A model generated the notes under the pieces. It saw only the letters and a program-made list of their open reading frames with translations, did no database searches and was not told the origin of the DNA. A DNA stretch of 64,000 nt, taken from Neoceratodus forsteri (taxonomy: Eukaryota > Chordata > Ceratodontiformes > Ceratodontidae). The first letter of the stretch is position 1. Each line of letters opens with the position of its first letter. The DNA lies in assembly GCA_016271365.2 (NCBI GenBank), contig CM028136.1:470826001-470890000 (forward strand), read 5' to 3'. Of this stretch, positions 34,590 through 45,522 are shown piece by piece. A program made the translations under genes and the position numbers.

Positions 34590-34949
34590 TTAGAGGCAAA
34601 AAACTCTGTTTAATGCATTAGTTAGGGTTGTTCCACAGTGACAAAAGTGAAGAAATTCAGTTTTAGGGTTGAAAGCCCCCCTTGGACCCCCACCCACAAC
34701 CTCAACCAGCATCGGGGTGCGCGTTGGGGTTGTCGGTCCTAACTATCACCCCATTCTTCTAGACCTCTGCTTCTTCACACATCTGATGGGGTGAGAGTTA
34801 GGGCCAGCAACCCCAACGCACACCCCAATGTTGGTTAGGGGTGTGAGCGTAGGGGTCCAAGGGGGTCTTTCAACCCTAACACTGAATTTCCTCACTTTTT
34901 GTCATTGTGGAACAACCCTAACTAATGCATTAAACAGAGTTTTTAACTC

Positions 34950-34951
<2 letters not shown>
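34590..34951. repeat. Foldback module at the family-1 right end (copy C)
   Basis: Arms of about 170 bp. Left: TTAATGCATTAGTTAGGGTT, TCAGTTTTAGGGTTGAAAGC. Right: CTTTCAACCCTAACACTGA, AACCCTAACTAATGCATTAA. The inner parts AGCATCGGGGTGCGCGTTGG and GCACACCCCAATGTTGG also pair. Confidence 0.9.

Positions 34952-35001
<50 letters not shown>
34952..35001. repeat. (TA)n microsatellite
   Basis: 50-base TA tract, the longest in the window, at the right end of family-1 copy C. Confidence 0.97.
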
Positions 35002-35004
<3 letters not shown>

Positions 35005-35029
35005 TGGGAACAATAATCAAATTTTGTCA

Positions 35030-35585
35030 TAAGTCCAATTCAATGAATTCAATTGAACGGATCAATATGAGTGTTTTATAAATATGAGAGTTACATAAAA
35101 GGATTAACTCATCAGAGTCTGCTTATATTCTGGATCCTACAGGTGCCAGTACTCCCTCCCCCTCTATAGCTTATTAATAAAATGAGTTGAACTGAGCATG
35201 AATGAGCAAATAAAAATCAATGAAAAACTGTTTTTTGCCCAGTTCCTCAAATCTAGAAGCACAAGTGTAGAAATAGACAGCAGTCAATTGAAGTTTGACA
35301 CTGTCTCAGAATCCCATAAATGAAAAAGGCAAAAAGGATGAAGGGAATAACAGGCTTAGCTGATTGAGCTGAATAATTTAAATAAGAGAACATAAATTAT
35401 TGATAAATTTGATATGAACAAGCAGAGTTGTGCTACACTGTACACATGAGCATTCTACATTTTACGTTGCAGAGTACCTTTCCAGCTTAGCTATAAACCA
35501 TGAAGAAAGATTATATGGATTTAATGAATAAAAAATACAAACTTTCAAAACAAAGGCGCGGTTAAAGATGATTATGTATAATATT
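35030..35585 (+). repeat. Duplicated segment, copy 1 (empty sites)
   Basis: Similar to the flanks of two insertions in copy 2 (37.0-38.7 kb). CTATAGCTTATTAATAAAATG here corresponds to the hAT-MITE site, and GATTGAGCTGAATAATTTAA corresponds to the CR1 site. This copy carries neither insertion. The nature of the underlying repeat is unknown. Confidence 0.7.
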
Positions 35586-35589
35586 TGGC

Positions 35590-36915
35590 TAGGATCCTGC
35601 TCTATGCAGATGACATGGTTGTTTTCTTCAGGATTCATGTGAAGAGAGTCTCACCAGGCACTTGCAGTACAACTTTGACATGCTGCAGGACTGGTTTAAG
35701 GACAGCCTATTGGTGCTCAACAACAAAAAAACAAAGATAATGCTCTTTGCTGGGTGTCAAAAGAGAATAACTACTGCACCTTTCATCATAAATGACAGCT
35801 CTCACTCCACCCTCGAGCAAGTATCCTCTTTCAGGTACCTGGGGATTACTATAGATGAGTCTCTTGCCTTCGATGAACATATTCATACTGTTACCCCTAT
35901 CGTTAACAGGAAGTTAGGGGCCCTCTACAGGCTTTGGTCCTGCTTCACTCCAGAGGCCAGGTATCAGGCCATCAGAGGTACAATCCTACCAAGCCTAGAC
36001 TATGGAATAGTGGTCTACTGTGCAGCCTCTGACACCAGCCTACACAGAGTCCGCACCACCCTAAACAAAGTCTGCAGACTTGTTTTAGATGCTGATCGCC
36101 TTACTTACACTTGCGATCTGTATATTAGAACAAAATATCTTCCTCTCAAGGACCGGATCTCACTCCACTCCTGCCTCCTGGGGATGAAAACCCTGCTTGG
36201 ACTTGCACCACCTTCTTTACTGGGTTTATTCTGCCCTGTCCCTTCTAAACATGTTATGAGAAGTGTTACAAAACATGCACTTGCTGTGCCATTCAGACAA
36301 ACTGCCCTAGTGAGTCATGCATTTGCAGTCAGGACACCCACCTGGCTAAACAAGGTCCCTCAAGCCATCACAAGCCTCACCAGCATTAGTCACCTCAAAT
36401 TTGAACTTCAGAATTCCATCAACCTACCTACACACTACTACTGCTCTACCTATCCCCCAGGGCATTACCTATATACCCTGCTAGACTATATCCATACATA
36501 ATCTGCTGAATCAGTCTCCCCACTCTCTTATCTATTGCCCCCTACACATTCATTGAGGTGTTTCTACCTTGGCATCCTTTTGCCTAGGACAAGACCTCTT
36601 AGCTGCTATTTGTGAGTACCTAACTGAACTGTTAGCACCTTATTTATACTGTCGGTGTTTTGTTCCTTATGTACTCTACGTTCAGACTGTACTTTACAAT
36701 TTGCTTCTGTTTTTAATACTCAATTTCTTTTATTATATTAGTTTGTTAATGTGTTACTAATATGTTTATGACAATGACTGTTAGCTGCATTTGCTATTCC
36801 CAACTCATGTAATTGTTCACCTCCTTTGATTGACGAGGACCCTCTGTAAATGAGCTCTTAGCTCAAAGGTTTGTAATTCTGATTCTTTAATAAATACAAT
36901 AAATAAATAAATAAA
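35590..36915 (+). pseudogene. L2-like LINE 3' half (RT end and C-terminus)
   Basis: A 5'-truncated LINE copy. The first readable motif is the catalytic YADD box (LLYADDMVVFF, about 35597-35630). A frameshift near 35640 leads into a 279-codon open stretch (35662-36501): DWFKDSLLVLNNKKTKIMLF, FRYLGITIDESLAFDEH, then the thumb and C-terminal region with RLVLDADRLTYT and TWLNKVPQAITSL. A 3' untranslated region and AAATGAGCTCTTAGCTC lead into a (TAAA)n-type tail (36887-36915). This is the best-preserved LINE reading frame in the window, so it is probably one of the younger copies. Confidence 0.92.
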
Positions 36916-37064
36916 ATGGACATCAATCCTAGAACTGATGAAAAAGTGTTTTCTGTATCCATGTCCCACCTCCCCTTCCCTCCCCCACCTAGGGAACTGG
37001 CATGCTGCTAGCTATAATATTGAGTTACACTGGTGTTTGCACTCCTTTCCCTTCTATGCCTTAT

Positions 37065-37504
37065 AGAGGTGGGTGAAAGTGCAGATTTCTGCCATAACGG
37101 AAGTTCTGCGAAATTTCAAAAAGTTTGCTCAATTTTCTGTTCTTTCACTTGTGGCGGATTTCTGAACTTTCACCAAATAACTGCTGATTTCCACCTAGTA
37201 CTGTGACATTTAATTATGAACTGTGGACTTTTTACATGACATATGGAAAAAAAGTCACTTGCATTACTTCTGCTTTTTTTTCCACAGTTTAATAGATAAG
37301 CCACAGAACTGAACACCGACGCTGATCAGTGCTGCAGAGTTTTTTCAGCAGTTTAATACATTAACCCACATTTCTTACATTTATTATGCAGTTTTTGGTG
37401 GAATTTCTGTGAAAGTTGGCAAAATGATTTCCAAACTTCTGCAGAAGCGAAAATCCGACTTTCGCTGAAATTCCGCCTGTGGAATTTTTTTTTGCACACC
37501 CTAT
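37065..37504. mobile_element. hAT-type MITE (about 440 bp) with 8-bp duplication
   Basis: TGCCTTAT flanks the element on both sides (37057-37064 and 37505-37512); 8-bp duplications are typical of hAT. The ends resemble each other inverted: AGAGGTGGGTGAAAG and, from the right, ATAGGGTGTGCAAAA, which fits the TAGNGGTG-type hAT terminus. GAAAGT, GGAATTTC and GCGAAA words recur inverted inside. There is no coding capacity. The paralogous segment at 35.15 kb lacks it. Confidence 0.8.
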
Positions 37505-37713
37505 TGCCTTATCAATAAAGTGGGTTGAACCGGGCATTGTAGGAATAAACATAAAATACAACAAAAAAACATTTTTTGTTCATATCCTTAAACATAGCAG
37601 TACAGAAGAGCAGAAATAGACTGCAGTCAGCCTAAAGGTGATGCCATCTAAGAGCCACATTTTCCAAAAGGCAGTAAAGAGGAAGGAATGGCAGGATTAC
37701 TTGATTGGAATGG

Positions 37714-38475
37714 AAATGCTACAAGTCTCGATGGCTGAGAGGGACCTGGGGGTGGTGCTGGATGTCAAGATAAACAACTCAGAGACTTGTAGGAGGGCAG
37801 CAGCCAAGGCCAACAGGATGCTGGGATGCATCGCTAGGGGGATCACCTCCAGAAGGAGGGAAGTGATACTCCCTCTGTATAACTGCTTGGTGAGGCCACA
37901 CCTTAAGTACTGCATGCAGTTTTGGAGGCCACACTTAAGGAGGGACATTAAACTCCTGGAGAGGGTCCAGAGGATGGCAACCAAAATGATTTGGGGCTTG
38001 GGGGACAGGACCTATGAGGAGAGGCTTGAAGAGCTAAATATGTACACATTGGAAGAGAGAAGGGACCAGGGGGACATGATAGAGGTCTTCAGGTACATGA
38101 AGAGGGTAAATAGGGGAGGAACAGTCAGGGTGCTTCGAAGGAAGGAGAAGGGGGCCACTAGAGGGCATGGGTGGAAGCTGGAGGGGGGAAGATTCAGGGG
38201 AGAAAGGAGGAGGTGCTACTTCACTGAGAGGGTGGTGGAGCCATGGAATGCACTGCTTAGGGGGCTGGTGGAGGCAGAGACGGTGGAGGGGTTCAAGAGG
38301 GGCTGGGACAGGTACAGGGGAAGGGTCCTGGAAGCAAAATCCAATGCAGCAAGAATATCTGGAGCTAGAGAAGGCGAGAGGGGCAGCAAGGTCAGCACCC
38401 AGGATGGGGGCTGACCAATCGAGCAGACTCGAAAGACCATTAGGCCTATTCTGCTGGCATTTTAGTATGTTAGTA
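37714..38475 (+). pseudogene. CR1 LINE, 5'-truncated, flanked by an 8-bp duplication
   Basis: The C-terminal half of CR1 ORF2 is open in one frame to 38414. It starts inside the RT domain after the YxDD box: MAERDLGVVLDVKINNSE, AAKANRMLGCIARGITSRRR, LVRPHLKYCMQFWRPHLRR, YEERLEELNMYTLEERRDQG, RRCYFTERVVEPWNALL. The 3' end has AGGCCTATTCTGCTGGCA and the terminal tandem octamer TTAGTATG TTAGTATG. TGGAATGG flanks it (37706-37713 and 38476-38483), and the paralog at 35.36 kb has no insertion there. The intact frame suggests a relatively recent insertion. Confidence 0.93.
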
Positions 38476-39044
38476 TGGAATGGTATAATCTAAATTATAT
38501 TGAACCACCAAATCATTGACCGTCTTGTCATGAATAAGCATAGTCATGATACATTACAAAAATGGGTATGCTGTATTTTACAATGCAGTGCACCCGTCCA
38601 CTTCATCCACAACATTATAAGAAACAATTACATAGATGAAATGAATGAATAGTAAAAAATTTCCTAACAAAGGTACAGTATAAGACAACTAAGCATAATG
38701 TGGATATGATTCTAATATGTACATTATAATAGATTCAGTATCACGGGTATGGATTGGGGATCGGTATGTACTTTTACATAGAGCACCTATAGTACATATT
38801 GAATTTTATTTGTTTAAAACTGATCAATAATATTTCAAACTTCATATTTTAGGTTGCACAGAATGATTGATATTCTATTTCAGCACTACAGCAATCAATT
38901 GTCCTGGGAGTTATAATGAATAGGAAACTCCCAAAGTATGAAGACGCTCCATAACCTTGTCAAAACGTTTTCTTTGTTGCTGAGTGGCTAAGCTGATGTC
39001 TGAAAAAAGAACAAGGGAAGAACCACCTTGCAGCTGCAGAGCTG

Positions 39045-40140
39045 CTTAGCTCGGTTAACTACCTTGTCAAGAACATGAGTTCCACTTGTCACAATGAAGA
39101 TGATATGGGGGAGATCAATATTCACAGGCTGTTTTCTAGGAATGATAGGGGAGGATTTTAAAATGGAGCCAGTGAGATCCAGGTCTAGTTATTTATGGTC
39201 ATTACATGGTAAGAAATAATGCAGTAGTGGAGAAAGAGGCAAAAAGAGTAAGAATAAAATCATTGTGTTTGTAGCTCTGCTGGTAGCACTGTTTTGAAGC
39301 CCGGTTAACTACCTTGTCATGAATATGCATTCCAGCTTTCACAATGAAGATGGTATAGGGGACATCAATATTCGTGAGCTGCTTTTTGTTCCTCCTTCAT
39401 GGGCCTCTGGTCAGCCACTCCTTTGAGCCACCAAGGCCCACTACCATTGAGGCACTGGCATCATCTGCCACCCAGTCTGCACCATGACCCCGGGTAACCC
39501 AACATAACCCTTCATTGGGGGAGCCCCTCCCCTGTGGTCTGGCAACTGGGAGAGGAGAAATGCCCACAGGTTCCTATTACATGTCCTGGGCATGGCAGGG
39601 GTCAGCATGGACACTTCCAGGCTTTCATGGTGGTGGGGACCAGCAGCTGTCATCTGACTGGCTGAGGGTGGATTTTACACTTTTCTCTTAACCCTCCCAC
39701 AATGGGCTAACCACGGTGATGGCCCAGAGATAGGGATGTTCAGAAGTGTGTTGAGGTCACACACCACCAAGAACGCCACCTGAACCACCCCCAGGGACAG
39801 ACAAACAGTGGTCTGAGGCCACCCACCCCCCCGTGAGGGAAGCGTTCAAAGGACACAGTAAATCTTTTCCCTGCCAGACTCCACTTTTGATGTCCAGGCT
39901 TGGGGCACAAACCCAGGTCACCAGCATGCCAAGCAAATACCCATCGCTCGGTGCCATGGAGCCAGCACAGGCTACTTTTAATGAATGATATGGTAAGATT
40001 TTAAAATGGAGCCAGGGAGATCCAGATCTAGTTATTTATGGCCATTGCCTGGTGAGAAATAATACAGAAGTGGAGAACAAGGCAAAAATAGTAAGATTAA
40101 AATTGTGTTTGAACTGTAGCTCTGTTGGTAGCATTGTTTG
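39045..40140 (+). repeat. Tandem duplication (about 250-bp unit) split by an insertion
   Basis: Unit 1 (39045-39297) runs from CGGTTAACTACCTTGTCA through ATCAATATTC, TTTTAAAATGGAGCCAG and GTAGCTCTGCTGGTAGCACT. Unit 2 starts identically at 39300 and stops at 39384. It resumes at about 39976 with AATGATATGGTAAGATTTTA and runs to 40140. The gap is the SINE-like insertion. Confidence 0.85.
39385..39970 (-). mobile_element. tRNA-headed SINE-like insertion
   Basis: It splits unit 2 of the tandem repeat, with imperfect flanks GCTGCTTTT and GCTACTTTT as a possible duplication. On the minus strand it begins GGCTCCATGGCACCGAGCGA (A-box-like TGGCACCGAGCG) and about 45 bases on has GACCTGGGTTTGTGCCCC (B-box-like). 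The body is 500 bp of G+C-rich sequence. Pol III box quality is moderate. Confidence 0.5.
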
Positions 40141-40149
40141 TGAAAGCCT

Positions 40150-40930
40150 CATGATTAGTGTGATGCAAAAGCTTGGTTGTTTCACAAGCCCCCCTCCACT
40201 CCCATCCCATATTCTGTGGGGTATCGGTCACTGGACTTTTGTCACATTTTTGTAAAAATCAATCCTGTAAACAGGTTACTTAGCCCTCGGTTCCTACCCG
40301 AGTAAAGAATAAATATTAGGCAGTCTAAGACAGGTGATAAGGGAGAGCTGCAAGGAATGTTCAGATGATGGTTGAGCATGGCATTTAGGTGCTGATAGGG
40401 AGGGTCAGGTGGGGGGGGCAGTTACAGGAGCACCAGCAACAGACATTGATGGATGCATAACGTTCATTCACATTCTATATATGACTCATAGTGTGCTTGA
40501 CTTCTGCTGCATAGTGCTTAATGGAAAATAGTAATGCAAGAGAAAAAGCAACACATAGCCACAGATAGTGGCCAGCTGATTGGAAACAGTCAAATTGCAT
40601 GGCAAATAATGAGGCAACAGAAGTGAGTACTAGCAATGCAGCTTCATTCTCTGCAACACAGCTGAGTGTAGAGTTCAGGGCACTGAAATATTCAGTCAAT
40701 CAATTTTGATTTATACTGGAGAGTATGTGAGCAAAAATGCCCATTTTCACAAACAACCAGTTTTTACAGAAAGTTACAAATGACAAGTTGAATGTGTATT
40801 TACAAAAAAATTTTAGAGCAGGTATTTACAACTTGCAGACTGGGTCAGACGGAGGAAGATTTCATAATTGTCAGAGAGGTAAGGAAATGAATACACAGCA
40901 AATATATACATGGCAGGCTGACCCTGGATA
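40150..40930. other. Unassigned non-coding stretch
   Basis: No supported gene. Short open frames at 40475-40699 and 40737-40931 lack family motifs. Confidence 0.4.
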
Positions 40931-41028
40931 GCATAGAGGCGCGAATTATTAAGGAGAAAAAATGAGTTTTATAGAACAATAGATACAATGCAAAGGCATA
41001 CATTTGTACAGAGGATCATAATTTTTGA

Positions 41029-41460
41029 TTAAATAGAGTGGTAAATTTTAAATATAGAGGCACAGCTCACAGGAGTGAACAGGTACACAACCACTGACAA
41101 AAACTGCATCAAGGGGCCAGGAGGTAGGCGTTTGGAGCAGAGGAAATATAGGTGAAAAAGGACGGGGGGCACAGGCAGTTGTTTTAAGGAGGTGGTTCTT
41201 GAGAGTGAAATTAAAGGTAGAGATGGTGCTATATGTGTGAATACCTGGGGGCAGTTCATTATAGAACGTCAGGCCCTTATAAGTAATGGAGTTCTGAGCA
41301 TGAGCGGTGTGGTACAGTGGGATATCAAAGATGTGATGGGAAGCTCCTCTTGTACTGCACTTAGGGACAGATTTGGGGAAAAAGGAGGTGATGCTTGAAG
41401 GCAATATGTTTAAGTTTACCTTGTGTAAGAAGGAAAGCATTTTAAAGTGAAACCTATCTT
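41029..41460 (-). pseudogene. LINE ORF2 C-terminal remnant
   Basis: The minus-strand open frame 41440-41048 has the C-terminal LINE pattern: CSTRGASHHIFDIPLYHTA, then SITYKGLTFYNELPPGIHTY and STFNFTLKNHLL, which fits the '(S)(F)xxxGxxxWNxLPxxI...FKxxLKxxL' region of Jockey/L2/Rex-like elements. Nothing upstream (RT) is preserved nearby. The clade is uncertain. Confidence 0.55.
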
Positions 41461-41639
41461 CAAGGGTGACTCAGTTTAGGTAGTCATAAAGGGTACAGTG
41501 GTGAGTAGACCACAATGCAAGGAGTCTAGGTAATAACATTTCAGATCTGGAGGCCATCATGGCTGAGGCTACCCCAGATTTGATGGTCATAATGGTGTCA
41601 TAGTGCACTGACAGCCACAACTGGGACATGACCATACCA

Positions 41640-42620
41640 GGCTACTCTCTGCTCAGGAGAGATAGGGAAGGCAAGAAGGGCTGTATGATATGTGGAGAAA
41701 GGAAGTCAAGGCCATGGAAGAACAGAGGCACACAGAGAACAATAAAACACTGGAGGTGCTGTGGGTCATCTTGGGGATAGGTACTGGGGCCACTATCTAC
41801 ACAGGGGTGGTATACAGGCCAAATAGTTTCACCCAACTCTCGGACATTGTCAAGCATAGGCTGGCATCAATAATTGAAGGTGGGCATGAACAGTCAAAAA
41901 GTTGATCAATCTTCTAATAAGGAGAGTACATGGGGCACCAGTGCAAATGACACATTTATCTAAGGCACATGAAACTCCACAGAGACTGAGTGTTGCTTCC
42001 ACCATCTTACATGTGAAATGGGCTGAGAAAGCATGCAAGTTAAAATAGAAAATGGCAAATCCCATTTGGGATGTTTTATGTCATGTGGGAGCTGAAGACA
42101 TGGAAGAAAAGGAAGAGACTGATGAGGCATCAGGACTGCTGTCAGTGCAATTCATGGTTGTTGCACATTTGGCAGACAAAAGGCACCTTACCAATCACTG
42201 ACCAGTCCTTGCTATACTGGAGCAGTGAGGTCACTGAGTGGTCAGCACTGACCTTGGCTGCAATGAAATACCTCAGATGCCCACCCTCAAGTGTCCATGT
42301 GGAGCATGTATTCAGTTTGGCTGGGGTCACTGTGAGGGACAGGCAAACCAATCTGTCACCAAAACACGTTGACTTGCTAATATTGATTATAATGAATGAG
42401 GGGTGCAGTTCTGCATAAGACAATCTTGTCCATGTTCCTACCACATGAAGGTGGTGGTGGTGAAGATGAAGAGCAAGGTATTGTTGGCATTAGCAAATTG
42501 CTTTCTACCACCGAGGTGGATAAAGGAGTAATGGAGAGAGAATTCCTATCTGGTGACAACTCCAGTCTGGAAGGCTGTGAGGGCTGCTTCCTCGATGAGG
42601 TTGAAACATAAAAAAACATC
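41640..42620 (+). pseudogene. hAT transposase C-terminus (dimerisation domain)
   Basis: Remains of a hAT cut-and-paste transposase, which excises and inserts DNA with 8-bp duplications. The frame 42071-42418 carries the C-terminal hAT dimerisation domain: SLLYWSSEVTEWSALTLAAM, KYLRCPPSSVHVEHVFSLAG, VTVRDRQTNLSPKHVDLLIL. Upstream another frame gives RLSVASTILHVKWAEKACKL (about 41975-42040). An acidic, Gly/Glu-rich continuation is at 42430-42608, in a different frame. The N-terminal BED finger and the DDE region are not recognisable here, though a BED-finger relic lies at 57.6 kb on the other strand. It is dead. Confidence 0.85.
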
Positions 42621-42624
42621 TGTT

Positions 42625-43035
42625 GTTTCCCTCCTTTTCCCTCATCAATATACTATATAGCAGTTTATATTCACTCCCTTTATATTTAGTGCTCCAAGCA
42701 CATACCCACATACTGTATTCACTTCCTCTTATTTTCACTGGTGGAACACTAACACTGCTTTATATAGTGATTTACCTAATATTCACTGTCTTTTTATTGT
42801 CACTCAAAAACGGAACCAGCAAATATAGTGAAAATAAAATGCCAGTGAATATTTCCTGCTATACAGCAATACTTTATGATTCACAATTGTTATTTTCAAT
42901 CATTGTACTGTTCCCCATCCCCAATTGTTGTGCTGCTGTTTCCTTGCATCTAATCAATTACTTGCCTCCACCACCTTAATGTGATGCCTAGAGACAATGC
43001 CTACTCCAGATAGAAAGATACGGCACAGTCTTGTC
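42625..43035. other. AT-rich stretch with short TATATTCACT-type words
   Basis: Words such as TTTATATTCACT, TATATTTAGTG and AATATTCACTG recur at irregular spacing between the hAT relic and the minisatellite. No gene. Confidence 0.35.
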
Positions 43036-43039
43036 CTCC

Positions 43040-43410
43040 ACCTGTGGCCTGATTAGGTCCTACACAGCCACAAACAGCACAGGTCACCACCTTCACACTG
43101 TTGCAGCATACAAATGTCATTACCTGCACCAGCTAGGCAAAGCATGCCTGTTCCAGCCAGCAAGACACAGCAATGCCTCCTCCTCTGGTCAGCTTGGGTC
43201 CTACACAGATATGAACAACATGGGCCACCATCTCCACACTGCTGCAGCATAAAAATGCCATTACCAGCTAAGCAAAGCATGCCTGCTCCAGCCAGAAAGA
43301 CATGGCACTGCCTACTCCTCTTCTGGCCTGCTTGGGTCCTACATAGTCACAAACAGATTGGCCACACCTCCACAATGATGCAGCATAAAAATGCCATTAG
43401 CCAAGTCTTC
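43040..43410 (+). repeat. Minisatellite, about 140-bp unit, 2.7 copies
   Basis: GGTCCTACACAG or its variants occur at 43056, 43197 and 43335. Each unit includes TGCAGCATAAAAATGCCATTA (shared in shorter pieces) and AGCAAAGCATGCCTG. A (CCAG)-rich tract follows at 43419-43470. Confidence 0.88.
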
Positions 43411-43519
43411 TACCAGCCAGCCGACTAACCAGCCCTCAAGCCAACCCTCCAGCCAGCCAGCTGACCAAGATAGTAAGACTTCAGCTCCACCATGGGCTAT
43501 ATTTGTCTGTTGTGATGGC

Positions 43520-43740
43520 AAGTCACTTTTACTGTCATTCACATTCCTTATTTCTCCCTCACTGGTGGTGGTTGACTCTTTCCACCTTACTCAGAAAGTC
43601 ATTAAAATGTTTTTTTCTTTTCTTCTGTCTCCTTGTAGATTTCACCATTCACAGGGACAAAAAGAGAACAGTCACGTGACGTGTTTCTACACCATCTCAG
43701 TGCCACACACTAGCCAGTAAACTGTACGGCCAGCAGCACT
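43520..43740 (+). repeat. Dispersed repeat, copy 1 (hAT-associated?)
   Basis: CACTGGTGGTGGTTGACTC, TTACTCAGAAAG, ATTAAAATGTTTTT and a pyrimidine tract ending in TTGTAGATTTCACCATT. A second copy is at 48350-48580. It lies just downstream of the hAT relic, so it may be part of the same transposon. That link is inference. Confidence 0.7.
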
Positions 43741-45254
43741 AATGTAACAGTATGTATCATTATGAATTTCTTTGTAGAAAATTACTTGACTAACTGCTTA
43801 TAATGTATGGATACATAATTTGGTGTTGATATGTTCATATTTTTCACAAAAATGGTTTAAGGTTTTTTTTAATAAAAAAATCAGTTTTTTTGGGGGGGGG
43901 CTAGTGTGAAATATATGAATTGCTTTGAATTAATTGCATACCACTGTTAGAAAGGTAATTTTTGTGCTGAAACAGAGAGCATAGTGCAAGTAACAGTCAT
44001 CTAAAGAATGAATTTGGTGCTCACAATTGTATCCATGTACATCCCCTCTAGAAAACTGTCCATGGGCATTAATGTGGTCACTGACTACATAAATAGCATG
44101 CACCAAGGCCCCAAAGGGTTACTGCTAGGAGATTTGAATGTAAACTGGCTGGCCACCAAGGGCAGCAGCTTACAAGGGTGCACACTCTACCATCAATTTA
44201 TCACACCAGGTCTGCTCCCCCACCAGAGTCAACTATCGAACTAGTACTAGCACACTACTGGACTGCATACTAATATACTGCCCAGAAATCATTTCGAGCA
44301 CCACCGTCCTTCTGGAAATTATAAGTGACTACTCCCCTGTACTATGCTACTGGACTAATAAAGTCCAGAAACCCCCTGCTAATATTGTTATAGGGCAAGT
44401 CCTGAGAATGGGGCAGCTTGAACCACTGAAATCTCATCTTAAACAGATTGACTGGTCCCTCATTGACATTAGCCAAAATGTGGATAAGCCCTTGAATATT
44501 TCATCACAATGTTCAACTCAGCCTGTGACATCAATGCCCCAGTAAGAAAACAGAAGGTCATGGGCAAAAAAAAACTCCTGGGTTATCCCAACTCTTCTCA
44601 CCCAAATTGCCAACAGGGACAACCTATGGCACCATGCGCAAGTTACTGGAAAAAGGCTGATATACAGCAATATAAACAGGCCAGGAATGCCTGCACCAGG
44701 GCAATCTGTCTTGCCAAAATCTGTCATTTTAGGGAAGAACTAGCCAACACGTGGGAGGATGGCAGAAAGTTCTGAGATAACATATAAGAATTGATGGTGA
44801 AAACTTACAAAACCTTGCCCTCAATGCCAGACATAAATGGGGAAATCACTCAGGATCCAAAGGTCATAGCTGACACCTTCAGTAGAGCTTTCTCTGACTT
44901 TAGCAGCTTACTCCCCCCTGACTTTCTTGATACTAACAGTAAAAAAATCTGAGGAAGGTAGTATTGACCCCACCCCAGGCACCCCCTGCCCTTCTTTTTC
45001 AAAATAGTTGCCAAGGCTGAAGCCAGGAAATACCTGCAACGAGTATTAGGTAAATCATGATATAGAAGTGATTCCCTAGACCTCAAATGTATCACCCTTA
45101 CAATGGATGAGGTATTAATCCCTCTGACCAAAATACTTAACCTTTCACTATGTCATGCTCAATTCCCCACAGATATGGAAAGCTATGGTGAAAACACCAG
45201 TGCACAAAACTGAGGACTGAGCTCTACATGCAAATTATCACCCCATATCTATCT

Positions 45255-45522
45255 TACGGTATACCAGTGCTGCAGTGACTCCCCTACTGCGAAGACCATC
45301 ACAGTGACAGGATTTAGGCAAAATCCGCATGTTGCTGTGATGGTCTCTGCAAATCCAGGAGACAGCCTCGCAGGGCGTTTCACTTCCCCCCCAGTCCAAC
45401 TGCGACTCGGAGTTGGAATCCTAGAGACTGGGTGTGTGTGTGGAGGTGGAGAAACATGGAGGCATCCCTGACACCACACATTGCTGACACTCAGCACTGC
45501 GGCTGTCACTGTCAGGGTTATC
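45255..45522. mobile_element. Small hairpin-containing insertion in the LINE
   Basis: It breaks the RT reading right after the NYHPISIL-encoding bases. It contains a strong hairpin at 45291-45348 (GAAGACCATCACAGTGACAG pairing with GTTGCTGTGATGGTCTC). Inverted GCAGTGCTG/CAGTGCTGCAGTGAC words are near both ends. The flanks TATCTATCTT and TATCTCTATA may be a target-site duplication. It is probably a MITE, superfamily unknown. Confidence 0.5.

Larger units (their letters stand above)
32910..34951 (+). mobile_element. Family-1 element, complete forward copy (C)
   Basis: About 2.04 kb between (TA)n tracts at 32892 and 34952; the reference copy for the family. In order: terminal hairpin (ATGGTAGCAC with GTGCTACCAT), AGTTAGGGTTGAG, an AT-rich body with a 196-bp internal tandem duplication (33647 and 33843), CCCATTATTATGCATACATT, a short T-rich minisatellite (34255-34470), a GGGCCC hairpin (34506-34536), and the foldback (34590-34951), ending GTTTTTAACTCTAA next to (TA)n. 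Both ends read inward to AGTTAGGGTTG. There is no transposase, so it is non-autonomous. Confidence 0.78.
36930..38760 (+). repeat. Duplicated segment, copy 2 (with two insertions)
   Basis: Matches 35030-35585 in three pieces: before 37056, 37505-37713, and from 38476. The gaps are a hAT-type MITE and a CR1. Shared words include TAGAAATAGAC with CAGTCA, and the AATAAGCA/AACAAGCA to ATTTTAC blocks. Confidence 0.7.

Noticed and set aside
19860..36915. The LINE at 19.9-21.5 kb and the one at 35.6-36.9 kb as two halves of a single copy split by insertions
   Set aside because: They keep complementary RT parts, but the 14 kb between them includes CR1 pieces and non-repetitive DNA, the GxPQG segment is missing from both, and their decay levels differ.
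37638..38414. 258-codon open frame as a host protein
   Set aside because: It is the CR1 ORF2 C-terminal region with the CR1 terminal octamer downstream. The first about 25 codons are non-CR1 flank read through by chance.
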